In this document: one piece after another, positions 45,257-53,599 of the stretch
Position numbering within the stretch: position 1 is the stretch's first letter
Layout: the number at the start of each line of letters is the position of its first letter
NCBI RefSeq assembly: GCF_000802185.1
Contig: NZ_KN676113.1
Location: forward strand, 372,001 to 436,000
Reading direction: 5' to 3'
Length of the DNA: 64,000 nucleotides
DNA from: Belnapia sp. F-4-1
GTDB taxonomy: Bacteria > Pseudomonadota > Alphaproteobacteria > Acetobacterales > Acetobacteraceae
Made by a program: the position numbers and the translations under genes
Notes under the pieces: model-generated
What the model saw: only the letters and a program-made list of their open reading frames with translations
The model's database searches: none
Told to the model about the DNA's origin: nothing

Positions 45257-46156
45257 ATGCAAGGCTTCACCGACATCGAGGCGCAGGGCTGGGTCGCCCG
45301 CCTGCCACAGGGCTGGCGACCCTATGCGCTGCTGGCCCGCTTCGACCGGCCGATCGGCTCCTGGCTGCTCTTCCTGCCTGGCCTTTGGGCCTTCGCCCTC
45401 GCCGCGCCGGGCTGGGCGGAGGGGCTGCGCCTTGCGCTCCTCTTCGGCATCGGCGCGGTCGCCATGCGCGGCGCCGGTTGCGTGGTGAACGACCTCTGGG
45501 ACCGCGACATCGACCGTCGCGTGGAGCGCACCCGCGGCCGCCCGCTCGCCGCCGGGACGGTGACGCCCTTCCAGGCCCTGGTCTTCCTCGCCGTGCTCTG
45601 CTGCATCGGCCTCGCCGTGCTGCTGCAGCTGAACGGCACGGCGATCCTGCTCGGGGTCTGCTCGCTGCTGCCGATCCTGCTCTACCCGCTCGCCAAGCGG
45701 GTGACGAACTGGCCGCAGGCGATGCTCGGCCTCACCTTCTCCTGGGCCGCGCCGGAGGGCATCGCCGCCGCGACCGGGCGCGTCGATGCGGTGGCGCTGA
45801 TCCTCTGGGCCGCCGCCTTCTGCTGGATTCTCGGCTACGACACGATCTACGCCCATCAGGACCGCGAGGACGACGCCATGGTCGGCATCGGCAGCACCGC
45901 GCTGCGCTGGGGCGAGCGGACGCGGCCCTTCCTCGCCGCCTGCTATGCCGCGATGCTGGTGCTGCTGGCGCTCGCCGGCTGGGTCGGCGGCCTCGGCTGG
46001 CTCTACCTGCCTGCCCTGCTCCTGCCGGCCGCGCTGCTGGCCCGGCAGGTCGCCCGACTCGACATCCACGACCCGGCCCTATGCCTCCGCCTCTTCAAGG
46101 CGAATCGGGAGGCCGGGCTCGCCGTCGCCCTCGCCTTCCTGATCGGCCGGCTGTGA
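45257..46156 (+). CDS. ubiA: 4-hydroxybenzoate polyprenyltransferase UbiA
   Basis: A 299-residue membrane enzyme with about eight helices. The two aspartate motifs are NDLWDRDIDRRVERTRGRPL and DTIYAHQDREDDAMVGI. FDRPIGSWLLFLPGLWAFAL near residue 30 is also characteristic. It attaches the polyprenyl tail to 4-hydroxybenzoate in ubiquinone synthesis, using the product of the polyprenyl synthase at 9-10 kb. The following methyltransferase gene starts within its stop codon. Confidence 0.95.
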   Translation: MQGFTDIEAQGWVARLPQGWRPYALLARFDRPIGSWLLFLPGLWAFALAAPGWAEGLRLALLFGIGAVAMRGAGCVVNDLWDRDIDRRVERTRGRPLAAGTVTPFQALVFLAVLCCIGLAVLLQLNGTAILLGVCSLLPILLYPLAKRVTNWPQAMLGLTFSWAAPEGIAAATGRVDAVALILWAAAFCWILGYDTIYAHQDREDDAMVGIGSTALRWGERTRPFLAACYAAMLVLLALAGWVGGLGWLYLPALLLPAALLARQVARLDIHDPALCLRLFKANREAGLAVALAFLIGRL

Positions 46157-46797
46157 GCGACGCCGAGGCCTTCCTCCGCGCCCATACCGCCATCGCCGCC
46201 CCGGCCCTGGTGCCGGAAATCAGCCTCCACCTCGCCACCGAGATCACGCCGATCTGGCAGGCGACCGAGGCATGGCTGGCGCGGGAGGGGATCGAGCCGC
46301 CCTTCTGGGCCTTCGCCTGGCCCGGCAGCCAGGCCATGGCCCGGCTGATCCTCGATGCCCCGCATCATGCCACCGCCCGCCGCGTGCTGGACTTCGCCGC
46401 CGGCTGCGGCCTCGCCGCCATTGCCGCGGCGCGGGCCGGCGCGGCGATGGTCGAGGCGGCAGAGATCGACCCGATCGCCATCGCCGCCATCCGCCTGAAC
46501 GCCGCGCTGAACGGCGCCGCCGTCACCGCCCTCGACGGCGACGTGGTCGGCGCCCCCTGCCGCTGGGACCTCATCCTCGCCGGCGATGTCTGCTACGAGG
46601 CGCCGATGACCGCCCATATCCTCCCCTGGCTGCGCGCCATGGCGGCGGCGGGCGCGGAAGTCTGGCTCGCCGATCCCGGCCGCGCCTATGTCCCGCGTGA
46701 GGGGCTGGCGGAGATGGCGCGCTTCGCCGTGCCGGTGACGCGCGAGCTGGAGGACCGCGATATGCGGGAGGTAACGATCGCCCGCCTGCTGCCCTGA
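46153..46797 (+). CDS. class I SAM-dependent protein methyltransferase (ribosomal L11/ETF-beta lysine type)
   Basis: A 214-residue methyltransferase starting at GTG in a GTGA overlap with ubiA. The opening EISLHLATEITPIWQATEAW and PPFWAFAWPGSQAMARLIL match the METTL20/PrmA-like family that trimethylates lysine on ETF beta or L7/L12. The SAM site is VLDFAAGCGLAAIAAARAGA. LAGDVCYE is the post-motif II element. The ubiA coupling suggests a link to respiratory electron transfer, which fits an ETF-type target; this is inference. Confidence 0.82.
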   Translation: MSDAEAFLRAHTAIAAPALVPEISLHLATEITPIWQATEAWLAREGIEPPFWAFAWPGSQAMARLILDAPHHATARRVLDFAAGCGLAAIAAARAGAAMVEAAEIDPIAIAAIRLNAALNGAAVTALDGDVVGAPCRWDLILAGDVCYEAPMTAHILPWLRAMAAAGAEVWLADPGRAYVPREGLAEMARFAVPVTRELEDRDMREVTIARLLP

Positions 46798-46828
46798 TCC
46801 GGCCATGGGCCTGGTGCAGCATGGCGCG

Positions 46829-47227
46829 ATGGCCCGCCTCCTCCTGCTTCTCCTCTGCTTCGCCACCGGCGCCGCAGCGCAAACCGAGCGCTTCTACGAC
46901 GCCCAGGGGCGCTCCACCGGTCGTGCCGAGACCCGCGGCGGCGTCACCCGCTTCTATGATGCCCAGGGCCGCTCCGCCGGGCGGGCCGAAGCGAGGGGAG
47001 ACGCCACGCGCTTCTACGACGCACAGGGGCGAAGCACGGGCCGGGCCGAGGGCGGCCGCAGCTACGACGCCTTGGGCCGCTCGACCGGCCGGGCCGAAAC
47101 CCATGGCGGCACGACCCGCCTCTACGACGCCGAGGGGCGCAGCACCGGCCGGATCGAGGACCGGGGCGGGAGTTGGCGCGCCTATGATGCGCAGGGCCGC
47201 ACTACCGGGCGGGCCGATCGGCGGTAG
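46829..47227 (+). CDS. secreted short protein made of YD-type repeats
   Basis: A 132-residue protein. The ATG at 46829 gives a clean signal peptide MARLLLLLLCFATGAAAQ. The mature part is six copies of a unit of about 17-20 residues with the core YDAQGRSTGRAE (variants YDALGRSTGRAE, YDAEGRSTGRIE, YDAQGRTTGRAD). The units resemble single YD/RHS repeats, which form beta-strand wraps, but no toxin or RHS core follows. An earlier ATG at 46805 would spoil the signal peptide. Its end overlaps the convergent cytochrome gene by 26 bases. Function unknown. Confidence 0.8.
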   Translation: MARLLLLLLCFATGAAAQTERFYDAQGRSTGRAETRGGVTRFYDAQGRSAGRAEARGDATRFYDAQGRSTGRAEGGRSYDALGRSTGRAETHGGTTRLYDAEGRSTGRIEDRGGSWRAYDAQGRTTGRADRR

Positions 47228-48458
47228 CGACCTCCAAGAACCGGATCAGCGCCGCCATCGCCGCCGGGTCGCCGAGGCGCTGCACCGGCATGGTCGTCCC
47301 CGGCGTCACCACATCCGGCCCGCGGGTGAAGAGGTCGGCCACCGTTTCCGGCGTCCAGGTGATGTCCCCTCGGGCCAGGCGTGGCGAGTAGGGATAGCCC
47401 GGCAGGCTTCCCATCTGCCGGCCGAAGATGCCGTGCAGGCTCGGTCCCGCCATCGGCCCCGAATCGGCCGAGAGCGCATGGCAGGCGCGGCAAGCCCCGA
47501 AGACCCGCGCGCCTTCCGGGTCGCCCCCTGCCGGCAGCGCCTCCTCGGCGACCGGGGCGAGCGGCCCGAGCGGCGCCCCGGTCGCCGCATCCCAGTGCCG
47601 CACCACCCGGTCCTGCCCGCCGGTCCAGAGCGTCCGCCCATCCGCGGCGAAGGCGACCGACCAGACCGGCAGGCCCGGCCCCTCCAGCGTGGCGAGGAGG
47701 CGCCCTTCGGCGAGGGACCAGAGGGTGACGTTCCCGCCGAGCGAGGCCGCCGCCAGCCGCCCGCCGCCGGCTGCCAGCGCCACCACCGGCCGGCTGCCTG
47801 CGGCCCATTCCCGCACCGCGCCATCGACGCCGATCAGCCGGACGATGCCATCCGCCCCGCCCGCGGCCAGCCCGCCGCCGGGCAGGGCAAGGAGCGCATG
47901 CTGCGGCAGACCGAATTCGGCGAGCACCTGCCCACCCTGGCCATCCCAGGTCCGAACCGTCCCGTCATAGCCGGCGCTTGCCCAGCGCGTGCCTGTCCAT
48001 GCGATGCCGTTGACCGGCCCCTGATGCCCCTCCAACACCCGCGCCGTCCCGTCGGCGGACCAAAGGCGAACCATCCCATCCCAGCCGGCGCTGCCCAGCA
48101 TCCCATCCGGCGCCGCCGCCAGCGCCGCGACGGGCGCTCCGTGCCCCTCCAGCACCTGCCCCGGCTGCGCCGCCCCGCCCGGCGGCCAGAGGGCGATCCG
48201 CCCATCCTCACCCGCGCTGGCCAGGCCACCCCCCGGCAGCGCGGCGAGGGCATTCACAGCCCCGCCATGCCAGCGGATCACCCGCCGCGCCCGTGCCCGC
48301 TCCGGGTCCCAGAGGATCACCGCCTGATCGAAACCCGCCGAAGCCAGACCATCCGGTAGGACGGCCAGCGCCCGCACCGGCCCGCCATGGCCGCGCAACT
48401 CCTGCGCCCCGGCGCCGAAGCCCAGCAGCAGCAGCGCCGCGACCAGCCGGAGCCTCAC
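47202..48458 (-). CDS. WD40 beta-propeller fused to c-type cytochrome domain
   Basis: A 418-residue exported protein. The GTG start (overlapping the preceding gene by GTGA) gives a short signal peptide ending GFGAGAQ. Residues about 20-300 form seven or so WD40-like blades, e.g. LRGHGGPVRALAVLPDGLAS and LEGHGAPVAALAAAPDG. The C-terminal 100 residues are a class I cytochrome c with heme site CRACHALS, the region GPSLHGIFGRQMGSLPGYPY and axial methionine in TTMPVQRL. Expected location is the periplasm. It is convergent with the YD-repeat gene. Partner and substrate are unknown. Confidence 0.88.
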   Translation of the reverse strand: MRLRLVAALLLLGFGAGAQELRGHGGPVRALAVLPDGLASAGFDQAVILWDPERARARRVIRWHGGAVNALAALPGGGLASAGEDGRIALWPPGGAAQPGQVLEGHGAPVAALAAAPDGMLGSAGWDGMVRLWSADGTARVLEGHQGPVNGIAWTGTRWASAGYDGTVRTWDGQGGQVLAEFGLPQHALLALPGGGLAAGGADGIVRLIGVDGAVREWAAGSRPVVALAAGGGRLAAASLGGNVTLWSLAEGRLLATLEGPGLPVWSVAFAADGRTLWTGGQDRVVRHWDAATGAPLGPLAPVAEEALPAGGDPEGARVFGACRACHALSADSGPMAGPSLHGIFGRQMGSLPGYPYSPRLARGDITWTPETVADLFTRGPDVVTPGTTMPVQRLGDPAAMAALIRFLEVATADRPAR

Positions 48459-49354
48459 AGCAGATCGGCCACCGCCGCCTGGTAGCGCCGCATCACCGCC
48501 AGATGGTCGGCAACGCCCCGCCCGGCGATCCGCTTGTGGTGCCGCCGCCCGAAGGTGTTGGTGAGAGTGAGATGCGTCGCCCCCTGCGCCTTCCAGTAGG
48601 CCGCCTCCCGGCGCCACTCCGCCTCGCCGCCCACACCGCCCGAGACCCAAACCTCGAGACCGACCGAGGCCGGGTCCCGCCCCGCCGCCTCGGTCAGCCG
48701 CCGCAGCTTGGCAAGTTCGCCCTCGACCTCCGCCCCCGGCGGATAGGCATTCATGATCCAGCCGTCGCCGAGGGCCGCGATCCGCTCCAGCGTCTGCTCC
48801 ACATGCCCGCCGAACCAGACCGGGATGCGCCGGTTGACGGGCATCGGATTGATCCCGGCATCGTCGATCCGGTGCCAGCGCCCCTCGAAGCTGACATGCG
48901 GCTCCGCCCAAAGGCGCTGCATCACCTCGACCTGCTCCGCGCTGCGCCGCCCGCGGTTGGAGAAGTTCTCGTTGAGCCCGGTGAACTCCACCGGGTTCCA
49001 CCCGACGCCCACGCCGAGGCGGAACCGCCCGCCGCAGAGCAGATCGAGGCTCGCCGCCTGCTTCGCCACCAGCACCGCCTGGCGCTGCGCCAGGATCAGC
49101 ACCTGGGTGGAGAACTCGGTCGTCGGCCGGCAGAGGCCCGCGAGGAAGCCGAAGCAGACGAAAGGGTCGTGGAACAGGTCGGCCGAGGTGTTGCGGTCGC
49201 CCCAGTCCGGGCGGCTCGCCACGTTGACGCCGAGCACATGGTCGGCGAGGCCGAGATTGGTGTAGCCGATGGCCTCCGCCTCCAGGGCGAAGTCCCGCAC
49301 CACCCCCGGCTCGCCGCCGATATCGCCGAATGGCAGCATCACGCCCAAGCGCAT
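48455..49354 (-). CDS. LLM-class (luciferase-like) F420/FMN-dependent oxidoreductase
   Basis: A 299-residue TIM-barrel flavoprotein. MRLGVMLPFGDIGGEPGVVR and LEAEAIGYTNLGLADHVLGV match the TIGR03619-type LLM family, and LCGGRFRLGVGVGWNPVEF is the conserved central block. These enzymes use F420 or FMN to oxidise or desulfonate small organics. Its stop overlaps the GTG start of the WD40-cytochrome gene, so the flavoenzyme and the exported cytochrome are co-translated, though they sit in different compartments. Confidence 0.85.
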   Translation of the reverse strand: MRLGVMLPFGDIGGEPGVVRDFALEAEAIGYTNLGLADHVLGVNVASRPDWGDRNTSADLFHDPFVCFGFLAGLCRPTTEFSTQVLILAQRQAVLVAKQAASLDLLCGGRFRLGVGVGWNPVEFTGLNENFSNRGRRSAEQVEVMQRLWAEPHVSFEGRWHRIDDAGINPMPVNRRIPVWFGGHVEQTLERIAALGDGWIMNAYPPGAEVEGELAKLRRLTEAAGRDPASVGLEVWVSGGVGGEAEWRREAAYWKAQGATHLTLTNTFGRRHHKRIAGRGVADHLAVMRRYQAAVADLL

Positions 49355-49418
49355 CGCACCCTCCCCTCGCCCGCCTTCGGGGGATTAACGGCCAATCCGG
49401 CGCGACGGTCGAGTCGCC

Positions 49419-50213
49419 CTAGCCTGCCGCCGCGATCGCCTTCCGCACCTCCTCGCGGATTTCGCCCATCAGCCGCGCCTTGAGCGCGCCGAACTCAGGC
49501 GTCGTCTTCATCGTCCAGTCGCGCGGATAGGCCAGCGGCACCGGCACCTCCGCCTTCACCCGCCCAGGCCGGGCCGACATCACCAGCACGCGGTTGGCGA
49601 GGAAGATCGCCTCGTCGATGTCATGGGTGACGAAGAGCACCGTCTTCCGGTCGGCCTCCCAGATTTCCAGCAGCAGCTCCTGCATCAGCTCCCGCGTCTG
49701 GTGGTCGAGCGCGCCGAAGGGCTCGTCGAGCAGCAGGATCTCCGGGTCGTTGGCGAGCGCCCGCGCCAGGGCCGTCCGCTGCTGCATCCCGCCCGAGAGC
49801 TGCCGCGGCCAGTGGTTCTCGAAGCCGCGGAGGCCGGTGCGGGCGATGAAGCGCGCCGCGACCTCCCGCTGCTGCGCCTCCGGCAGGCCACGCTCGCGGA
49901 GGCCATAGCGGATGTTCCCCTCGACCGTCAGCCAGGGGAAGAGGGTGTAGGACTGGAAGACCATCCCCCGGTCCGGCCCCGGCGCCGTGACCGGCCTGCC
50001 ATCGAGCAGCACCTGCCCGCCCGTTGGCCGGTCGAGCCCCGCGACGATCCTGAGCAGCGTCGACTTCCCGCAGCCCGAGGGGCCGAGGATGGCGACGAAC
50101 TCGCCCGGCGCGACGGACAGCTCGGTCGGCTGCAGGGCGAGCGTAGGCGCGCTGCGGCCCTGGCCAGGGAAGGTTCGCGTCACCCCCGCGATACGGAGCG
50201 TCTGACGGCTCAT
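49419..50213 (-). CDS. ABC transporter ATP-binding protein (NitT/TauT/SsuB type)
   Basis: A 264-residue ATPase. Walker A is LGPSGCGKSTLLRIVAGLDR, the signature LSGGMQQRTALARALANDPE, and Walker B ILLLDEPFGALDHQT. The switch His is in FVTHDIDEA. The pattern fits nitrate/sulfonate/bicarbonate importers. It shares an operon with a permease and a binding protein upstream, but its gene is separated from the permease by a methyltransferase gene that overlaps it by four bases. Confidence 0.92.
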   Translation of the reverse strand: MSRQTLRIAGVTRTFPGQGRSAPTLALQPTELSVAPGEFVAILGPSGCGKSTLLRIVAGLDRPTGGQVLLDGRPVTAPGPDRGMVFQSYTLFPWLTVEGNIRYGLRERGLPEAQQREVAARFIARTGLRGFENHWPRQLSGGMQQRTALARALANDPEILLLDEPFGALDHQTRELMQELLLEIWEADRKTVLFVTHDIDEAIFLANRVLVMSARPGRVKAEVPVPLAYPRDWTMKTTPEFGALKARLMGEIREEVRKAIAAAG

Positions 50214-50926
50214 GCCGGAAGGGGATCGGGAGCTACCCAGGCGGTCATCGCCAGGGCTGCGGGATAATGCAGCTGGGTCAGCGTGACATCGGTGAAGCCG
50301 GCGCGGAGGACATGGGTCCAGGCATCCGCCCCGTATTCGGTCTGCACGAGGAAGTCGTCGCCGGTGACCTCGGGGTTGCCGTGCCAGCTTTTCGGCAGGC
50401 CGGAGCGGTTGCGGGTCATCCGCCCAACGATGATGGGCACGGTGAAGCAGAGCCGGCCGCCAGGCGCCAGCACGCGGCGGCATTCCTCGAGCGCGCGGAC
50501 TGGTACCGCGACATGCTCGATCGTGTCGGAATGGACCACCAGGTCGAAGCTGCCATCGGCGAAGGGGAGATCGTGCAGATCGACCTCAGGATAGTCGGCG
50601 CGGCGGTAATGCGGCAGCACGGACAGCACCTCCGAGAGACCAGCCGCGCCGTTGACGTCGAGGACACGCAGGCGCTGCGCGGAAGGAGTCGCCAGGAAGG
50701 ACCGGAGGACCGTCGCAGCGCCGACCGCCTGGCGCAGGGCATTGCCGAGCGCAATGGTCCGCAGGTTGGCACCGCAAGCGGTACAGGCACATCCTTGCTG
50801 CTCGTCGATGTAGCCGGCTTCCTCGGCCGTAAGTCCCCAGGCGGCGACGAGTTCGGGCCAGAGGATCGGCCTTCGGATGAAGTCTGTGCCGCCACAGAGC
50901 GAACAGCGCAGCATGGATTCGGGCAT
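50210..50926 (-). CDS. class I SAM methyltransferase with N-terminal zinc ribbon, inserted in an ABC operon
   Basis: A 238-residue protein. The N-terminus has two CxxC-type pairs (LRCSLCGG and CACTACGAN) likely to bind zinc. The methyltransferase core follows, with RVLDVNGAAGLSEVLSVLPH in place of the usual GxGxG loop and DLVVHSDTIEHVAVP at the post-motif. ECRRVLAPGGRLCFTVPI is the typical strand. Its target is unknown; small-molecule or sugar methylation is common in this group. It is embedded between the permease (11 bases) and ATPase (4-base overlap) genes, an unusual place. Confidence 0.8.
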   Translation of the reverse strand: MPESMLRCSLCGGTDFIRRPILWPELVAAWGLTAEEAGYIDEQQGCACTACGANLRTIALGNALRQAVGAATVLRSFLATPSAQRLRVLDVNGAAGLSEVLSVLPHYRRADYPEVDLHDLPFADGSFDLVVHSDTIEHVAVPVRALEECRRVLAPGGRLCFTVPIIVGRMTRNRSGLPKSWHGNPEVTGDDFLVQTEYGADAWTHVLRAGFTDVTLTQLHYPAALAMTAWVAPDPLPA

Positions 50927-50937
50927 GGCGGCTCCTA

Positions 50938-51711
50938 CTACAACGCTGCCCAGGGAAACAGCCGCCGGTTCGCCGCCTTGAACAGCAGGTCCGTCACCAG
51001 CCCGATGATGCCGATGACGGCGATGCCGAAGATCATCTGCCCGGTATCCAGCAGCCGCTGGCTGTCCATGATCATGTGGCCGATGCCGCTGGTCGCGCCG
51101 ATCAGCTCGGCGACGATCACATAGGTCCAGGCCCAGCCGAGCACGAGCCGCAGCGTTTCCGCGATCTGCGGCGCCGCCGCCGGGATGACGACGCGCCGGA
51201 GGATCGCCAGCCGCCCCGAGCCCAGCGTCCGCGCCGCCTCGACAAGGTCCGGCCGCGTCGCCCCCGCCACCCCGGCCACCATGATGACGAGCTGGAAGAC
51301 GCTGCCGATGACGATGACGGAAAGCTTCTGCGCCTCCCCCACCCCCGCCCAGAGGATCAGCAGGGGGATGAAGGCGGAGGCCGGCAGGTAGCGCGCGAAG
51401 GACAGGAAGGGCTCGAAGAAGGCCTCGACCGGCTTGAAGGCGCCCATCAGCAGGCCGAGCGGCACGGCGACGGCGGCGGCGATGAGGAAGCCCCCCACCA
51501 CCCGCCAGATCGTCACCGCGATGTCGCCGAGGAAGCCGAATTCCGTCAGCAGCGACCAGCCGGCCAGCAGCGTCCTGCCGGGCGAGGCGAGGAAGAGCGG
51601 CGGCACCCAGCCGCCGTAGGTCGCCACGCCCCAGGCCGCGATGAAGACGGCGAAGAAGCCCGCCCCCAGCACGACCCGGGTGGCGGGCGAGACCGGCTTC
51701 AGCGGTTCCAT
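50938..51711 (-). CDS. ABC transporter permease (NitT/TauT type)
   Basis: A 257-residue protein with about six membrane segments and the EAA loop VEAARTLGSGRLAILRRVVI. Start ATG at 51711 overlaps the binding-protein stop by one base (TGATG). A longer in-frame reading to 51858 is rejected because it lies inside the binding-protein gene and is arginine-rich. It works with the adjacent binding protein and ATPase. Confidence 0.9.
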   Translation of the reverse strand: MEPLKPVSPATRVVLGAGFFAVFIAAWGVATYGGWVPPLFLASPGRTLLAGWSLLTEFGFLGDIAVTIWRVVGGFLIAAAVAVPLGLLMGAFKPVEAFFEPFLSFARYLPASAFIPLLILWAGVGEAQKLSVIVIGSVFQLVIMVAGVAGATRPDLVEAARTLGSGRLAILRRVVIPAAAPQIAETLRLVLGWAWTYVIVAELIGATSGIGHMIMDSQRLLDTGQMIFGIAVIGIIGLVTDLLFKAANRRLFPWAAL

Positions 51712-52661
51712 CACCCGAGGAATTGCGTATCGAGCAGCTTCGCCAGGTCGACATTGCCGCGGACGACACCTGTTTCCTTTTGCACCTCGAGCGCCTTCTG
51801 CTGGAACTCCGGCAGGCCGGCGGCGACATAGGCCCGGTTCATCGCCCCATCCTGCCACTCGATATACTGCGCGCTGGCCCGGAAGGCCTCGCCGGTCTGA
51901 TTCACCCGGCGGCCCATGATCTCGAAGCTGCGGTCGGGCTCCGACTTGATCATCGCCAACGCGTCGTACCAGCTCTTCACCACCCGCCGCACCGCCTCGG
52001 GGTTCGCCTGGATGAAGGCGGGCTGGAAAGCCAGAGTATCGACCACGCAGGGATGCTGCACCGTCGTCGACAGGATGCGGCCCTTGTCCTCGCCCATGGC
52101 CCGGACCTGGGAGAGGTAGGGCTCATAGGTCGAGCAGGCGTCGAACTGCCCGGCGACGAAGGCCTGCGCCGCCGGCTGCGGCGCCAAGGTCGCCGTGGTG
52201 ACGTCTTTGATGGAGACGCCGTTCTCCCGCATCATGTAAGCCAGGACGAAATAGGGCGTCGTCCCCGCGCCATCGACCGCGACCGTCTTGCCCTTCAGCC
52301 CCGCCCAGCCGCCGATATTCTGCCGCACTGCCACGCCGTCGCCGCCCTTCGAGCGGTCGAGCACCAGCACCTGCACCAGCGGCGCCGCGCTCGCCCAGAG
52401 GATCATGGTGTCGACCGTCGTCACCACGCAGTTCAGAGCGCCGGAGACGAGGGCCAGGTTGCGCTCCCGCTGCGGGACGAACTTGGTTTCCACATCGAGC
52501 CCGTTCGCCTTGAACAGCCCCGCCTGCTCGGCCAGCGTCAGCGGCGCGAAGCCGGTCCAGCCGGACATGCCGATGGTGATCTTGGGAAAGGATTGCGCCC
52601 GGGCGAGCGCAGGCGCGACGAGGCCAACGGCGGAGGCGGCGAGCAGGCTGCGGCGAAGCAT
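51711..52661 (-). CDS. ABC transporter periplasmic binding protein (NitT/TauT/SsuA-like)
   Basis: A 316-residue receptor with a signal peptide MLRRSLLAASAVGLVAPALA. ITIGMSGWTGFAPLTLAEQA followed by GLFKANGLDVETKFVPQ is the typical start of SsuA/ThiY-like receptors. ATG 52661 is used because it starts the signal peptide. Family ligands include alkanesulfonates, taurine, nitrate, bicarbonate or thiamine-like pyrimidines; none is favoured. It opens the operon binding protein-permease-methyltransferase-ATPase. Confidence 0.88.
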   Translation of the reverse strand: MLRRSLLAASAVGLVAPALARAQSFPKITIGMSGWTGFAPLTLAEQAGLFKANGLDVETKFVPQRERNLALVSGALNCVVTTVDTMILWASAAPLVQVLVLDRSKGGDGVAVRQNIGGWAGLKGKTVAVDGAGTTPYFVLAYMMRENGVSIKDVTTATLAPQPAAQAFVAGQFDACSTYEPYLSQVRAMGEDKGRILSTTVQHPCVVDTLAFQPAFIQANPEAVRRVVKSWYDALAMIKSEPDRSFEIMGRRVNQTGEAFRASAQYIEWQDGAMNRAYVAAGLPEFQQKALEVQKETGVVRGNVDLAKLLDTQFLG

Positions 52662-52710
52662 GGGCGGGATTCTCTCCTCGGGTCGCTCCGAAGCTATCGA
52701 ACCATCCCGC

Positions 52711-52733
52711 CGGCGCAAGGCTTTCTTGCGCCG
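52711..52733. terminator. hairpin between the SDR and ABC operons
   Basis: A perfect nine-base stem CGGCGCAAG/CTTGCGCCG with loop GCTTT. It lies 20 bases past the SDR stop on the minus strand and about 50 bases before the binding-protein start. It lacks a U-run, so it may act as a weak terminator or an operator. Confidence 0.5.
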
Positions 52734-52752
52734 CAGCAACCATGCATGCGGG

Positions 52753-53502
52753 TCAGGCCGTGATCCCGCCATCCACATGGATCACCTGCCCGGTGATGTA
52801 GCCGGCCGCCGGCGAGGCAAGGAAGGCGATCGCCGCCGCCACATCCGCCGGCTCCCCCAGCCGCCGCAGCGGGATGCGGGCGATGCGCTCCTCGAAGGCC
52901 TTGGGGTCGAGCGCCGCATGCGCCCCGGAATCCTTCCGCGTGAAGCCCGGCGCCACCGCATTCACCGTCACCCCCGGCGCCCATTCGATGGCCAGCGCCC
53001 GCACCAGCGCCTCGAGCGCCGCCTTGGCCGCGGCGGAGGCCGGGAAAAGCGGCTGCTCCAGCCGGAAGACATGCGCGACGAAGGAGGAGACGGCGATCAT
53101 CCTGGGTGCATTCCCCCGCGCCAGATGCGGCCCCGCCGCCCGCGCCAGCCGCAGGAAGGCGAAGGCGATGGCGTCATGGCTTGTGGCGAAGGCCGCATCC
53201 GTCAGCGCCCCGGCCGGCGTCCGGTCGGCGAAGCCGGCATTGGAGACGACCACGTCGAGCCCGCCCATCCGCCCTGCGGCCTCCTCCACCAGCGCCTCGG
53301 GCGCCCCGGCCCCGGCGAGGTCGGCCAGCAGCACATGCGCCTCCGCCCCCTGCGCCCGCACCGCCTCCGCCACGCGCTCCGCCCCTTCGCGGTTCTTCCG
53401 CGTATGGATGGCGATGGCCGCCCCCGGAGCCGCCAGCGCCCGGCAGCAGGCCGCGCCGATGCCGCTCGCCGCCCCGGTGATGAGGTAATGCCGCTCCGCC
53501 AT
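52753..53502 (-). CDS. SDR family protein lacking the catalytic tyrosine
   Basis: A 249-residue Rossmann protein. YLITGAASGIGAACCRAL binds the cofactor and VSNAGFADRT is the NAG motif. The usual YxxxK reads SAAAK in FPASAAAKAALEAL, so the catalytic tyrosine is replaced by serine while the lysine remains. VNAVAPGFTRKD and the end GYITGQVIHVDGG are normal for FabG-like proteins. The pattern seems to be a conserved subfamily rather than a mutation (recalled). It may be non-catalytic or use another residue. It is divergent from the dehydrogenase at 53600. Confidence 0.82.
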   Translation of the reverse strand: MAERHYLITGAASGIGAACCRALAAPGAAIAIHTRKNREGAERVAEAVRAQGAEAHVLLADLAGAGAPEALVEEAAGRMGGLDVVVSNAGFADRTPAGALTDAAFATSHDAIAFAFLRLARAAGPHLARGNAPRMIAVSSFVAHVFRLEQPLFPASAAAKAALEALVRALAIEWAPGVTVNAVAPGFTRKDSGAHAALDPKAFEERIARIPLRRLGEPADVAAAIAFLASPAAGYITGQVIHVDGGITA

Positions 53503-53599
53503 CCGCCCGCCCCTTGGTCCGTCCCCGCCGAGCATGCGGTTGCGCCCGCGCCCCGGCAACCGCATCCTCCGGCGCCTTGCCATCCAGGAGGAAACACGC

